Shown here: piece after piece, positions 27,901 to 40,300 of the stretch
Numbering within the stretch: position 1 is the stretch's first letter
How the letters are laid out: each line of letters begins with the position of its first letter
DNA from: Echiichthys vipera
Taxonomy: Eukaryota; Chordata; Actinopteri; Perciformes; Trachinidae
Length of the DNA: 64,000 bases
Direction of reading: 5' to 3'
Assembly (NCBI GenBank): GCA_963691815.1
Contig: OY829656.1
Span: forward strand, 14,153,476-14,217,475
The notes under the pieces: generated by a model
Databases searched by the model: none
Seen by the model: the letters and a program-made list of their open reading frames with translations, nothing else
Told to the model about the DNA's origin: nothing
Program-made: the position numbers and the translations under genes

Positions 27901-28458
27901 CTAGAGTCTGTAAAATTGGTTTTACACGACATGCATTATTTAGAGCATTTTTCATGTCGTAAAAAATCTGTAAAATATCCTTTTTGCATGTGAATGTATA
28001 CTTATCACTCTTTCCATCTTCTGCTCTCTTCAGGTGATTCTGACGGCCCACTGGACCTCTCCCGACCTGACTCTGTCCTGGTGAGCAGTGATCCAAAGCA
28101 GGACCACAACTACAGCAGCGTAGCCCTGCAGCGCTGCTCCTCCCGTTCCTCCTCCTCATCTCTTTCTTCCCTGGATGAAGGAGGCTGCGATCGCAGGCAG
28201 TCCCACCGCGCGGGCAGCGAGGGCTTCCACAGCGACGAGGACTCCGACCTCTGGGATGAGAGGGGCGTCCACCAGACTTCTCGACATCCGCCTGCCATCA
28301 AGTGGCCCGCCGGTAAGAGGGCACGACGTGAGGTCAAGCCAGAGCTGGATGAGGAGCTTAAGGAAGCCGCCGGCTCCTTGCTGCACCTTGCTGGTATACG
28401 CAGCAGCACGGAGGGCCCCAAACGCACTGTCAAGAGCACAAAACTTAACAGGAAATGA
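21995..28458 (+). CDS. foxn2: Forkhead box protein N2
   Basis: Forkhead transcription factor, expected to act in the nucleus as a DNA-binding regulator. Coding exons are 21995-22558, 25035-25159, 25496-25545, 26187-26255 and 28034-28458. All junctions are GT-AG and in phase, giving 410 aa (human FOXN2 is 431). The start MGPIIGMSPDKK matches the vertebrate FOXN2/3 N-terminus, so this ATG was preferred over the open frame running upstream. An acidic ELTNLNWLHE motif near residue 60 is shared with FOXN2/3. The forkhead domain covers about residues 120-212, with the recognition helix WKNSVRHNLSL at 165-175, and is split after residue 188. SDIDAATAMMLLN and the C-terminal ELKEAAGSLLHLAGIR are family signatures. 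KVERS-GK/NGKGSLWC and the neighbouring genes favour FOXN2 over FOXN3. A PLDLS motif lies at residues 275-279. An extra small exon before exon 28034 cannot be excluded. Teleosts may carry two foxn2 copies; a or b cannot be assigned here. Confidence 0.93.
23434..23803. mobile_element. Dispersed fish MITE, internally deleted copy
   Basis: Starts with AAAGGTCCCATATTG and ends with a segment reading GAACCTGAAAATGAATATGATA. Its inner part (about 23640-23720, GAGCGTTTCAGACAGAGGGT) is nearly identical to 41370-41400 in ppp1r21, which shows a dispersed family. The right terminal repeat expected for the family is replaced by the start of a SINE. Confidence 0.65.
23804..23890 (+). mobile_element. tRNA-derived SINE, 5' part
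   Basis: The sequence GGGGCGCCCGGTTGCTCAGT followed by GGTTAGAGCAGGC resembles a tRNA 5' half, with an A-box-like TTGCTCAGTGG. A degenerate B-box region follows near CAGCGGCCGACTTTGACC. This head is typical of abundant fish SINEs. The body after about 23890 is not recognisable, so the copy is truncated or diverged. It cannot be a working tRNA gene because the acceptor stem and 3' half are missing. Confidence 0.7.
26520..26760. repeat. Dispersed fish repeat fragment with TTAGC iterations
   Basis: Contains several TTAGCT units (26535-26560), then GGCTGGAAATAGGGGGAAAC and CTCTGTCCAGATGTGACAAA. This order recurs in many fish interspersed repeats as I know them. No ends are defined, so class and borders are uncertain. 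Confidence 0.4.
27166..27900. mobile_element. Non-autonomous DNA transposon with GGCTTCGTT ends
   Basis: The left end GGCTTCGTTTACATTACA and the right end TGTAATGTCAACGAAGCC form terminal inverted repeats with one mismatch. The element is about 735 bp and sits in the last foxn2 intron (26256-28033). No transposase frame is seen, and I could not find a convincing target duplication. Probably hAT-related, by inference only. Confidence 0.7.
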
Positions 28459-31400
28459 AGATTATTTTTGCCACCCCATCAGACTCCGGACCCTGTGAAC
28501 CCTAACCTCTGACCCCTGATCATGTGTCCCAGTGTGCCTCCTTCTCCTTATCTGATCGTTCATTGGCCATTTTGAGCCTTTTTTTGTTTGGGAATATCCC
28601 GGTCCAACAAAACAAATGGCAATAGTATCGTTCACACAGGAGAACAAAGCCATATAGAGACTTTTGTAACTCGGGGGTGACTGCTGGGGGTGGGTGTTTG
28701 GGCTATGGAGAACCATCAAGAAACCTATCCAAAATGACCTGCCTGCTTCTGTTGGATTAGAAGATTGTGATTCAAGATTTTTTCCTCTGAAAGACAAAGC
28801 GGGAAAAGCTGAAGGTTTTATAACTCAAGCGTTGCATGCTTCCTCCTCAAACCTGTATCCTCTTCCAAGTGAATCTATTTATGAAGCGAATGAGTGCATG
28901 TTTGTAACAGACAAAACCTAACCTCCTGTTGTTATCAGTTTCTCCCTTTTGTGCTAAAGAAAAAAAAAAAGATGCCACTGTTTTGAAAGGAATTCTTGCT
29001 CCATGAATCCTCTTGTAAGAGAGATGCAATAATTAATCCACAACCTGAACTTTTTTTATTTTATTTCATGGTGGCATTTTCCAGAGTTGAGTATGCTAGT
29101 TAAACTTTACAATTAAGTAAATGAATGGGGTAGTACTATGACCTTGTTATGCGATAAACATATAACACATGAGCTCTGGCTCTATTTCAGGATTAGCAAG
29201 ATATGGAAATAGTATTACTCTGCCACTGCCAAATTTAGTTGCAAAGTTAGCTATACTACTTCTCTCAGTTTTGTGCGGCCATCACAGTGCTCATCACAAC
29301 GAAAGCTGTTTTATCTTTTTTTTTCTGCCATGTGTTGCCAGATGTTCACTGTGTGTTTATAGGTTATCCACCATAGCTTTTTATTTTATTTGTGTGTGTG
29401 TATCATATTGCATGTCGACTTCAGCCCAAACCTGAGAAAAGAGTTCTGAAATGTTCAAACACTTTCCCTCTACTGACAAAGTAGTCATACTGCTCCAATG
29501 AATGTGATTGGTGTGACAATGGATCTCCTTGCTACAGCTGTATTGTAGGGCTGCTCGGCACTCTGCTCGCTTCTGGTCCTTTTGAATGCAGAGCTGGTTA
29601 AAAGTTAGAAACAGGAGCAGACAAGAAAAATGACCACAGCTTCTCGCTCGATTATTTGTTTGCAGTTTGATTTTACTTCTGTGTGTTCTTGGGTTTTTTT
29701 TGGTTTTTTTTTAAACAGTTCTTTAGAAAATTCCAAATTATGCAGCTAATTTTCTGTTGGCTGATCATGTGGAGAAGTTAATTCACAACTTGAGGGAGGG
29801 TGTGTCTATCCTGTTTCAAATAAATGAAAGGTGCAGAGCATAGACTGTATATAAACATGGATGGCTTGACAGCTCCCAAAAAGGGAAGCCAAAACATCAC
29901 TATTGCCCCTTGGTTGCTGGCTGCAGTGTAGGCCATAAACCCCGCCTCCTCCATATTAGCGGGCCATGCTAAAAAAAATAATCTTAAGTACATGTTTCAG
30001 TTCTGATCACACTTATGGGTGTTCAAGTGTTCATGTGAGTTATTCGATGCAACATCACGATTGGTCGGGCAGGTGTATGGGCGGAACTTGGATACCACCT
30101 GATCACTTCTGCGCTAGTCTGGTTTACTAGGTGCTGGGATAAGACCTCTCCTGCTATCTCCTCTATCTAGTTTGCATGAGAACCTTTGCCATGACTATTG
30201 TAATTAGTTTTAAGAAATACCAACAACCCAGAGCATTTTTTCCTTCTATCCCATAATGATAAGCCGGTGTAGCCGGTATAGCCAGACCATACTCCAGTAC
30301 TGACACAGCAATGTGGTTGCAAAATAACAAGAGGGCCACGCCTGTAGCCTGGATATTTTGGCTTCTCTATTGTACAGTGGGAGGAAGTGGAATGAGTTGT
30401 CCATCTTTATATACAGTTTATGGTAGAATGCATATTCAAGTGTAAAGAACAAGACAGGGGCAGTATAGCTATGGCCAGAGAGAACTGGAGTTTGTACATG
30501 CAGTCGCTCGCAGGCGAGATGTTGAAGACCTGTGCTGCTCTTAAGTTGTGCCCTCAGTTCTGGCTGGCCACTAGTGTGTCGTCCTTGCTCTTCATCTTAG
30601 AACAAAATAAGGAAGTGCACGCTCTCTTCTCAAGCTGTGAAATGGAGTGTTTACTGTCAGTTGATTGCGTGCAGTTCACTGAGGGGAAGTTGTGACACAG
30701 TTCTCATTTGAGCTTTTAAACAGGCTGCATACTCGCAGCGTACAATACAAGGTAGCATGGAAGCTCACAAGGGAAACAAACTGAAAATTATAGTATTTCT
30801 TCCCACAGTAATAGATCACATTATCACAGTGACTCTTAGCTGTAGCATGTATGGTCAGTGCCAAACATTTTATTGTGCCACTGATGTAAAAGTGCAAAGG
30901 GCCATGGTCACTATATTCCCCTATTTGCCCTAGTTCTCTGAATCATCCGAACAGGAAATATGGGAGAGGACTCTGGTCAGTACAGTGACTTAACCAGTTT
31001 TTTTTTTTTGTCACTTTAGAGTGAGAACTGCTCTTAGCAGAGTAAACTGCAGTTCTCAGAAGTAATACTTGCATACACTGGTCTTGTTTTAGCTGTGAAA
31101 AAAAAGAACAAATTATTGTTCATTAATCATTACCTTATTTATGACATTAATTTATGGGATTATTGAATGCATACTCTAGCAAACACTGGTCATTTGAAAC
31201 GAGTGACTAGGCACATTTATTTTTCTCCCTCTGAACTGTATTTTGTTTTTCTCCTTGTTTTGTTTTATAGCAATACACCTTTTTCCCTTTCACTATGTTA
31301 TAGTGATTAAGTATTTTGCCAATGTCTTTTGTCTTTATAGAGCGGGTGTTTTTTTTCTTTTTTCAATTTAACCATGACTGCCAGGTTTTCTTGATGTTTT

Positions 31401-32169
31401 GCTTTTTGTAAGTCTGGATAGTTTGTTAACATTGATCCTGAAACCTTCTGTTGCCAAAATTCATTTACAGCTGGGGATTCAATTTAAGATGGAGAAATTC
31501 CCCATGTACTGTAGAATCATTTTTTTACATTTGCCTCATGTATATGTTTAGATATTATGAATAAGTAGTCTCACATTGAAGATTAGCTCTCGACATCATC
31601 ACAGATTAGAATGTTTAAAAAATGACTGCCACTCATAACTCATGCTCCCGGGTATTGTTATGGGATGTTGAAACGTTCAGAATATAAGCGAAACTGGATC
31701 AGACCCGCTTGGTCCCCAGGCTGCTGCTGTGTAGTTTCAGACCTACATTTAAGTATAGTGACAACTGCATAGAAATTATGGAGAGACAAAGCCCCATCCT
31801 TATTTCTGTAGCACTTGCAAAAGAAACATTATGTCAGTCTCAGAGTAACACTGAGTAAGATCTGTGGATGAGCTACCTAAACATTTTAGGTCCGACTTGA
31901 CCAACGCAAAACCCACTTGCTTCATTGCTCAACATCTGTTATGAAATATCAATTAAGTGATTCTCAAAATTAGTTCCTATGGGTATTTTGTTGCATTTGA
32001 CAAAGCTGCCAGCCCAGTATCAGTTTGTGTCAGTTGTCTGCCATGTCTATTGGACCGACATACCTTTTGGTTTTTGTATGCTAACCTCTGTTGATAAAAT
32101 GTTTATAAGATTTATTTTCGCCAAAGATATGCAATTGCATTATATATGGTATTACAAACTATTAATAAA
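28459..32169 (+). other. foxn2: Probable foxn2 3' UTR and downstream DNA
   Basis: No coding sequence. Possible poly(A) signals (AATAAA) lie at 29819-29824 and 32164-32169; the latter is followed by T/GT-rich sequence. A long 3' UTR with several ends is plausible. A dispersed inverted-repeat element occupies 29839-30423, so the shorter end would exclude it. Confidence 0.45.
29839..30423. mobile_element. Inverted-repeat element with CATAGACTGTATATAAA ends
   Basis: The left end CATAGACTGTATATAAACAT and the right end, ATCTTTATATACAGTTTATGG at 30403-30423, are inverted complements with few mismatches. The element is 585 bp long and non-coding. This is a common class of repeat in percomorph fish, but I cannot name the superfamily or the target site. 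Confidence 0.65.
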
Positions 32170-33830
32170 AACCTGTTCTTGTTATTACTGTGGCCATGTT
32201 TTTTAGTCTAGTCCGCAACTTAGCTTCAGCATTTTATCACTGCAGATAAGGTGACATGCTTTTTGCCCTTTAAACTCTCATCCACAACACAAGAATGCCA
32301 TCACTTTACATTAGTAACTACAATTTTGATCAACATTGCCACCTGCTGTGAAGGCCACAAGATTGAAATTCTAGCTCCTAATAGTCCATTCTTTAGAATA
32401 GCTACCTCTCCATGTGGCTGGCTTCTCAGTTTTCACATAACCATGTTACAGCTGGCAAATATTTCCCACTAAGACCACCAGTTCAAAGCTGTTCTGACTC
32501 CACAAGCTGTGCTCAGCACTACGTGTGGCGGCACCACCACACTTTCTCTTTTCTTCTGCATGTCTCTTGAATGCACCAACATGGCAGGCTGCCAGAAATG
32601 CACCTCACATTAATGTAAATTCCAGGGCTGTGCAAGTGATGGATGCATCATCAGATGTCCTAACGGCACTCTTCGCTGTAAGTTAATTAGTCATGGAGGA
32701 CTGTGGGATGAACACAGTGTGACCCTGAACAAGGGCTTGTCTGACTAGCCTCAGGCCCACTGGCACAGCTCTATTGTTCAATAGAGTCCTGTGTGTCGAC
32801 TGGAAGAGGGGGGCTTCTCCCTACTGACTGCCTCAATTCAGCTGGAAATCAGAGCAGCATCACCTCCCCCCCTCCCACACGGCCCTAGCAACCACGCCAC
32901 GCCGGCAGTTGCCAGGCAACCAGACAATGCTGGAGCCACTGGCTGTGGTGTGGTGTCAGAGAGTTTGTGTTTTGCCTGTATGCATTTAAAATTGGGAATA
33001 GCGAAACAACAGTGGAGGAAATGTTTTTCTTTGGTGGTAAACATTCGATCAACTCATTTTTTGTGAATATTTTGCATGTCATAAATGTAACGCCTGATAA
33101 AATAACTGTTCCAATTTCTTCAAAGAAATAGTAATACTATGTGGTGAAAATATAAATAGATTATTATGGATTAGGTGAAATTAATCTTGTAGGATTTGTG
33201 CAGTGATGGCTGCATTAGCAACATGTCATTTCACTTCTAGTCTAAACGAGGTCATGTGCGTTTTAAAGGGAAATCAGAGACTCTTTCACAGCGCTACAGC
33301 CTGCTTGTGATTTCTGACTTTGTTTTTGTTAATGCAACCCATACCACACTCAAACTCAGCAGTAGAACATTTAGCAGTGACGACATAGAACATAATTGTA
33401 GATTGTATTAGGTCAAAGCTAAAAGGAAGGGAAAGGATGCTGTAATAATAGCATCTCTATTTTCTGTCATACTAATATCATTTTCAGACTTTCCTAATCA
33501 CCTGTACAAGGGTGATTAGGTTATCTATCTATCTATTAGTGACAGCTGTACTGGAGTCCCTAATCTACCTAACCATATTTTATCTTAGTATTATAAATTA
33601 AAGTAGTCTAAGTTGTATAACAAATATAAAAGAACTCATTGTGCAAACTTATGTTATTGGAATATTATTATTGATTCATTTACTAGGCTAATAACTATCA
33701 CATTTAATATTAAATATAAATCATACATTTATAAAATATATATTTTAAATGATATTATAATATAATATAAAAATCCATTAGCCTTTATTTTTCTTTGTTG
33801 ACTATCTACTGTATCTATCCATCCTGCTCT
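32170..33830. other. Intergenic DNA between foxn2 and ppp1r21
   Basis: No exon seen. It contains a GC-richer patch at about 32810-32950 with an RFX X-box-like palindrome (32908-32920), a short TCTA run near 33520, and a very AT-rich stretch at about 33590-33790. Confidence 0.6.
32908..32920. promoter_or_regulatory. RFX-type X-box palindrome
   Basis: GTTGCCAGGCAAC is a perfect inverted repeat of GTTGCC around one base. It fits the RFX consensus (GTNRCC, 0-3 bases, RGYAAC). It lies about 1.45 kb upstream of the ppp1r21 start codon in a locally GC-rich patch. The binding factor is inferred from the motif only. Confidence 0.5.
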
Positions 33831-34373
33831 CGCAGAACTTCCGACGCTGGAGGGCGCCCTGCTTAAACCAGCTCACCACTTTTCTCTTGTGAACTCTCAC
33901 CGCTGGGCTTGTGCTGCTGATCTCATTGGAGGAAGATTAGCTCTGGTTAGAAGATGAAAGTATTCCTTCAGATGAATGGCTTGTCAATGCTGTTTGACTT
34001 AGCTTAGCAGCAGCAGCTAACACTCGCTCTGTGATGTAATTTGCGGACGCAGCGGGCTATACGGCTGCTGTCACATGATATGACATGACATGTGTTTCTC
34101 GATGTCGGGGATTTGTTTTGCTAACATAGCTACTTAGCTGTTGGCTATTCAGTTTCAGTAAGCTAGCAGGCTCTGTCACCGCCCTGTAGTTCTTAGTATA
34201 ACAGTTAACCAGCTAACCTGAGGTTGCCAGTTAACAGCTCACCGTGTCTTTCGTCATCATTTCAAACCACTGGCAGAAGCTCGTGGGCAAGCTAACTGTG
34301 GCGTACACCTATCAGCTAGTTAGCCGGGGCTAGCTACGGATACCGTTACCTAGCATCAACGTTTCAAACGACA
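33830..34373 (+). promoter_or_regulatory. ppp1r21: ppp1r21 promoter and 5' UTR region
   Basis: CpG content and GC rise just before the start codon after the AT-rich block at about 33590-33790. No splice acceptor precedes the first coding exon, so the 5' UTR is probably continuous with it. A short upstream frame (ATG at 33954, stop at 34005-34007) would lie in the 5' UTR if transcription starts before it. No TATA box is evident. Confidence 0.5.
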
Positions 34374-37300
34374 ATGGCTAACGTTACAGACCTGCAAACA
34401 AAATACAGCAAGCTGGCACAGGAATACTCCAAGGTAAAACACTGCCCGTTTATGAAGTTAAGTTAGTTGTCATTGTCAATACACATTTATGAACTAGAAT
34501 ATAGAATGCCTTTACTGCCATTGTATCATTAATCCGTTTCACTACTCCTGTAAAGTGCCACTAGTTAAACGCACATTAATTCAAACATTCATACAGTTTA
34601 GCATGTGTTCTGTATCTGTGATCTCCCTCTTTAGAGCGTACACATTTGTATACTGCCCAGCTGTGGTGTCGGTATGAACAAGGCAGCATTAGGAAACTCA
34701 CAGTGGCTTATAATGACAGCATGAGGCTGCTGCTGAGAGCTCCAAGAAGCTCCAGTGCAGTGTCGGGGTACCTACATGCCCTGCTGTTTTACGCGACTTG
34801 ATGTATGGATTTATATTTAGGGCTTCTGAGTCCGAAAATGACTGAATTGCTGTTCTGGCTAACCCTTTACGTAATTCTGTCTCCAAACTGTGGTGTCACT
34901 GACGGACATGTCTGTATGTTAGACATTGAAATTGTTTTTTTTTTACTGCGCTTTAAATGCTGTTTTTAATGTGATATGGATCCCCTGGGTTTGAAATGAA
35001 GGAAAATCAATTCCACAGGATAATAACAAAACAATAAATCGATAAAGGTGTTGGCTAACCACTGCGTTGAGAGGGTGCACATTAAGAATATTGCACATGG
35101 TGTAAAAGTTATCTACATAAAGTAAAAACTTGTATGTTTAGTCCGTGCCGAGTTATCATAGCTGTTGGGAAAAGCTGTGTTTGTAATCCCTAGTCTTGAA
35201 CTCAGATGCTTCCAATGTATCAGTGTTAGCCACCCTTTAGCACTGTAGAAATATGCGTTTTTCTATCGATGACCAGTGCTACCAAGCCACACATATTTAC
35301 ACACTATACTGGACTTGGATCCCATAGTAAAAGCTGACCATGCAGACCTCTTGTTGTAAAAGAAAAGAGTTATGCTTAACTGGGAGTTTAATACGCTTAA
35401 TAATGAAATGTTGGCTGAAACAAATGCACTCTAGCACAATGCATTAAGTCCTACCTTTATGAAGGTTATACTGTTTTAGTTGATCCAACTACGTGCACTT
35501 TATGGTAAGTTTGGAAAACATACTTTGTTGTGCAATGATCATGTAATTGAATCAGCATTAAAGAAAGTAGAGAATGCCTTGTGTCCCTAATATACATATA
35601 TACAACTTAAGTACACGCTGAACTGAAAGTGTAATACAGCTCAAGATCACATGTCATAGCATTGTGGTTGTCATCACATCTTCATTATTTTTTTAACAAG
35701 TGACACTAAAGTTTGTGAGTCTGTGTTTTCTCTTGTGAGCTGGTCGTGCCCTTTGTTTCTGTGTCAGCTGACAGCACGGGGAGTGTGTGCTGTTTTTCTG
35801 CTCAAACTCTGATCTCCCCATTAGCCAATCACCATATCCTGCTCAGGAAGTGCTGACTATGTAGCTGTCACACATCCTAACTGCTGATCTGCTGAATTAA
35901 GTATGTTTTTAAAGCCCACTAGCCATACAGCAGAGAACAGCGTGTTGACTCTTCACGTTATGCAGATAGGATAAAAATACTGAAACCACACACAAGCATA
36001 TGATAGAGATTTTCTGAGTAAAGACAAATGTGTTTTCAGCTTAAGATGCTGCATAAGTACATTATTTATTTTAAAAATGCCTCATCTCAATCCTGACCAC
36101 TGACAACATTTTATATTGCATGCATGTCTTATCTCTGAATGTTTTCACAGCTCCGTGCCCAGAACCAGGTGCTGAAGAAGGCGGTTGTGGATGAACAGGC
36201 CAATTCTGCCTCATTCAAGGTAAAGTTACACATTAAACAGAACATAAGTACGATCCACAGCTGTGATATACAGTTTTACTGATACAGACTAAATAATTAA
36301 GCCACAACTATTTTTAACAACAATCCTGCCTGTCTATAAATCTGTGCATCATCAGCGTTTGCCAGGCTAATTAGGCCCAATGGAGAAGTGTTATGAACAA
36401 CTATTATTTCCATATTTACCTAACACATCCAGATGATCACCTAATCTAAACCGTACATATTACAATGTTGCTATTAGTTATGCAGGAGCAAGAGCTGCAA
36501 CAATGCATAGAGTGACGTCATCATGATTAGGAGGAAGTGATTAGCTTAATGTGCTGGTCGGTGAGAACACGCATGACACATGACAAGTTTATGCATGACA
36601 CAGGTTTATTATTCTCTTCATTAGGAGCAGCTGAAACAGAGGGACCAGAGTCTGAGGAAGCAGGAGCAGGAGATGGACAGTCTCAGCTTCAGGAACCAAC
36701 AACTGGCCAAGAGAGTGGAGCTGCTGCAAGAGGAGCTAGCTGTCAGTAAAGCCAAGGGCAAAAAGGGGAAGGTGATCACGAGGGGAAATAGGGAGAGATT
36801 ACACAGTTGGGTGGAGGAAACAGGATGTATTCAAATTCATATAGCCATTAAATTAATCTGTTGGCAAAAAAATTAGGTGTAAGAGTGATTCTAAAATTTG
36901 CAAACTCTAATCATAATCATTATAATTAAACACTAATGTTTGTAGAGCCAAAATATCATGACTAACAGCCCCTATTTTATTTCTACCTCTAGAGTAAAGC
37001 AGAATCTCCCTCGCAGCATGGTCTTGAGACCCAGAGTGTTTTTGATGAGGACCTGCAGAAAAAGATAGAAGAAAATGAGCGACTTCATATCCAGGTAAGC
37101 ATTTTGTGTTTATATTGGTCTGTCATTGTTCTCTATATACCAGTTGTTCCCAAACTTTTTCATCTTAAGACCCAAAATAGAAATGTAGTGTCTCCCTGGG
37201 ACCCAAATTTACAAAACACATCATGAATTCACGTGATCAAGAGTGATCAGAAGTCACACTCAACATTGCCTCAGCCAGAGAGCATGAATAGAAAAGCATT

Positions 37301-40300
37301 TGTACATTATATTGATTGGAAAGCCAATAAAAATGGACTTGCGACCCATATCTTGGGCCAACAATAACTTTGTGAAAGACTGGTATACACAGTTAATGTA
37401 CTGGTGAGGCCATGCATGTGATGGCTTTGTTTGCTGCTGTATATGCATTAGTTCTATGAAGCAGATGAGCAGCACAGGAGGCAGGAAGCGGAGCTCACGA
37501 CACGTCTACAAGAGCTGGAAAAAGACTCCGAGCAGCACCAGGCTGTTGTGGACGGACTCACTACTAAGTACATGGAAACTATTGAGAGGCTGCAGAGTGA
37601 CAAGGCCCGTTTAGAGGTGAGGTTGAACAGGAAGAGGATGAAGTGCGTTATGTTATTGTCAGTCGTAATAAAGTTTATTAAATTGTGTGTATTTTTCCTT
37701 TCTGCCGATAGGTGAAAGCACAGACTCTGGAGAGGGAAGCAAAAGAGTGCAGAGTGCGAACAGAAGAGTGGTACATCCTCCTTTTTATTTACGGTTTGAG
37801 AATCATTTTAATCCACCAATATGGTGTCAGAAAACCAAAAGGGTGATTTGCATATAGGAAGTATGAATACATAGTTTATGTAGTTGTGGATTCTTTAGGT
37901 CGTCTAGTTTCACGTGACACCGATATTTTCACTCTAGCTCTAAATTGGAGCCAGCTACAGCCTCTTAAAGACAGTAATGTTGGCCAAGATCGCCCCCACA
38001 GATCTCAGGGTCAATAAAAAAAACGATACAATGTTTTTTGAGAATCAATACAGATATCTCAAAACACAATATCGCAATACTCAAGTGAATACTCAAAAGT
38101 CCACTGGTGGATACTAGACTTAAAAAAGTCACTAGGTCAGTGTTACAAAGATCCTTCATTTTAAAGAACTGAATTGTTTTTTGACTTAAACCTTGGAAAT
38201 AAACATTCCACATTATACATGTTTAGTGTGGTTGTGATTCTCAGACCCTATTAACATTGATTTACCAGATGAAATGCATACCTTAATCTATCGAAATCTT
38301 TTTTCTTTCTTCAGTCAGCAGCAGTTGAGGCGGTGCCAGTCAGAGATGAACAGACAGGTGAAACAAAGCAGCAGCGTTATCCAGGAGAAAGTGCCCTTTA
38401 ACGACACCAGTGAGTATCCGGGGCTGAGCAGCTTGGACAAAAACAATATCCATTTGAGGAAATGTATGTTTTGTCACTGATACCATAACGCCATACTGGT
38501 GCCAGGAGTAAACAGTGTAATGCTACACCAAACTGTTATACTTCATGCAAGGAGGCAGGAGGCTAAACTTTTTAAGCTACGTTTGTCCTGTCAATAAAGT
38601 TCAGTGCAGGGACCGAGGATCTGCTCTGGTTTAACTGCCTTTCTTTTCTGAACCTGCAGAGTTTAGTGACTACAACAGCCTCAATGTGCCACCACACAAC
38701 CGTAGGCACCAGGTGAGTGAGAAAACAAACCCAGTCTTTCAATAGGTTGATAGTGCACATGCACCTGATTGGTCAGTTACGTCAAACAGCAGTATTAAGC
38801 TCTTGGCTCAATTGTTTAGTGTATTTTGGATCACAGAACATAAACATGATTACATAGGCATTAGGGCTGGACATGAATATACAACTATTTGGACATTTCA
38901 GTGGGTAGGTATTCAGTTTTCAATTTTGGATTATTTTTTTTTATTTTCAAAAACATGATAAATAGAATCCTTAAATAATGCCTTTAATTAAACTGAAAGA
39001 TGTGTTGCAGCAGAGTTTCCATTTCCATTTTAGCTCAGTGTGAGACTCTTTACTGCGCTTTGTTGTCATTTACGAGCGCTTTTCTCTCCTGTTTCTCTCT
39101 CCTCATGCTGGGACTGGGTGCGCAGCAGGGAGCTAACTTGTTGCTCTGCTACCAACATTGGCTGCTCTTTTTCAACAATATTCAGCCTTAAAAATGTGCA
39201 TGCAGGCTGAAATCACCGCATTGCTCTGAGCAGTGGAAGTCCAATAGCTGCCAATTTATTAATTCCACTGAAACACTGAAGCGCTGTGCCGTCCATCTCA
39301 GCCAGGCACAGAGTCTGGCTGAGTCGCGTTATTACCGATCAGTCTGATGTGTAGAGGTCTGTGTGGTTGTACTGTAGCAGCCCAGTTTCGCATTTAGGGG
39401 AATAAATCAAGATAAACTCAATTCACAGTCACGAAGAGCTGGATGGCTGGCACCTACCCTATTCACGCAACAAATGTAAAAATATAAAATATCAGTACCG
39501 AAGCCCAATCAGTGGTATTCGGGTCAGCCCTAATAGCAAAAGTAAGGGGATTTCCAGGCTTGAGACAAAGAAATCCACACAATTTTTGATGGTGGAACTT
39601 TTTTTTTTTAATGAAAAAAAAATGACTTAATTGCTAATTAACTTATCAAAATGGTTACAGATTATTTTTTGATTGACTCATCAATGAATCAAATGTTTGG
39701 CAGAAACACATACTATATGTTTCAACATTGAGTGTGTGGGTTGTGTGTTCTTTGTGCTGGTTTTAGCTTAAAGCCCGGGACTTGGCAGGTCAGGCACTGA
39801 GCTTTATTCAGGATCTGGTGGCTGCTCTGTTGAACTTCCACTCCTACACAGAACAGAGAGTCCACATCTATCCACTGGACTCCTCCATTGAGCCCATCTC
39901 CCCTCTTAACCAGAAGGTGAGGCAGACTAACACAAGAAATACAGACTGCCTGTCATAAAATAGATGTACAGTAACAACTATAAAAAACAACAGCAGTAGT
40001 TAACATGTAAAATTCAGTACAAACTTGCATTCATCATTCATCTCTCTACCTAGTTTTCGCAGTATCTACATGAGAATGCAGCCTATGTGCGCCCTCTGGA
40101 GGACAGCTTTCTGCACCTACACCAAAGCATCACTGAGGACACCGTCACAGTACTGGTGAGTGGTTTTTGGACAGGGACATTGTGTGGGCTTGTTCATGAT
40201 GCTTGCTTATAACCAAGCACTTATTGTGTTTTTTTTTTTCTTGAATCAAAGGAGACTGTGGTCAAGCTGAAGAGCTTTGCTGATAATTTCTCCTCATACG

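Noticed and set aside
39000..39191. Hydrophobic 63-codon frame in ppp1r21 intron 8
   Set aside because: It lies inside a non-autonomous hAT-like element and has no transposase features.
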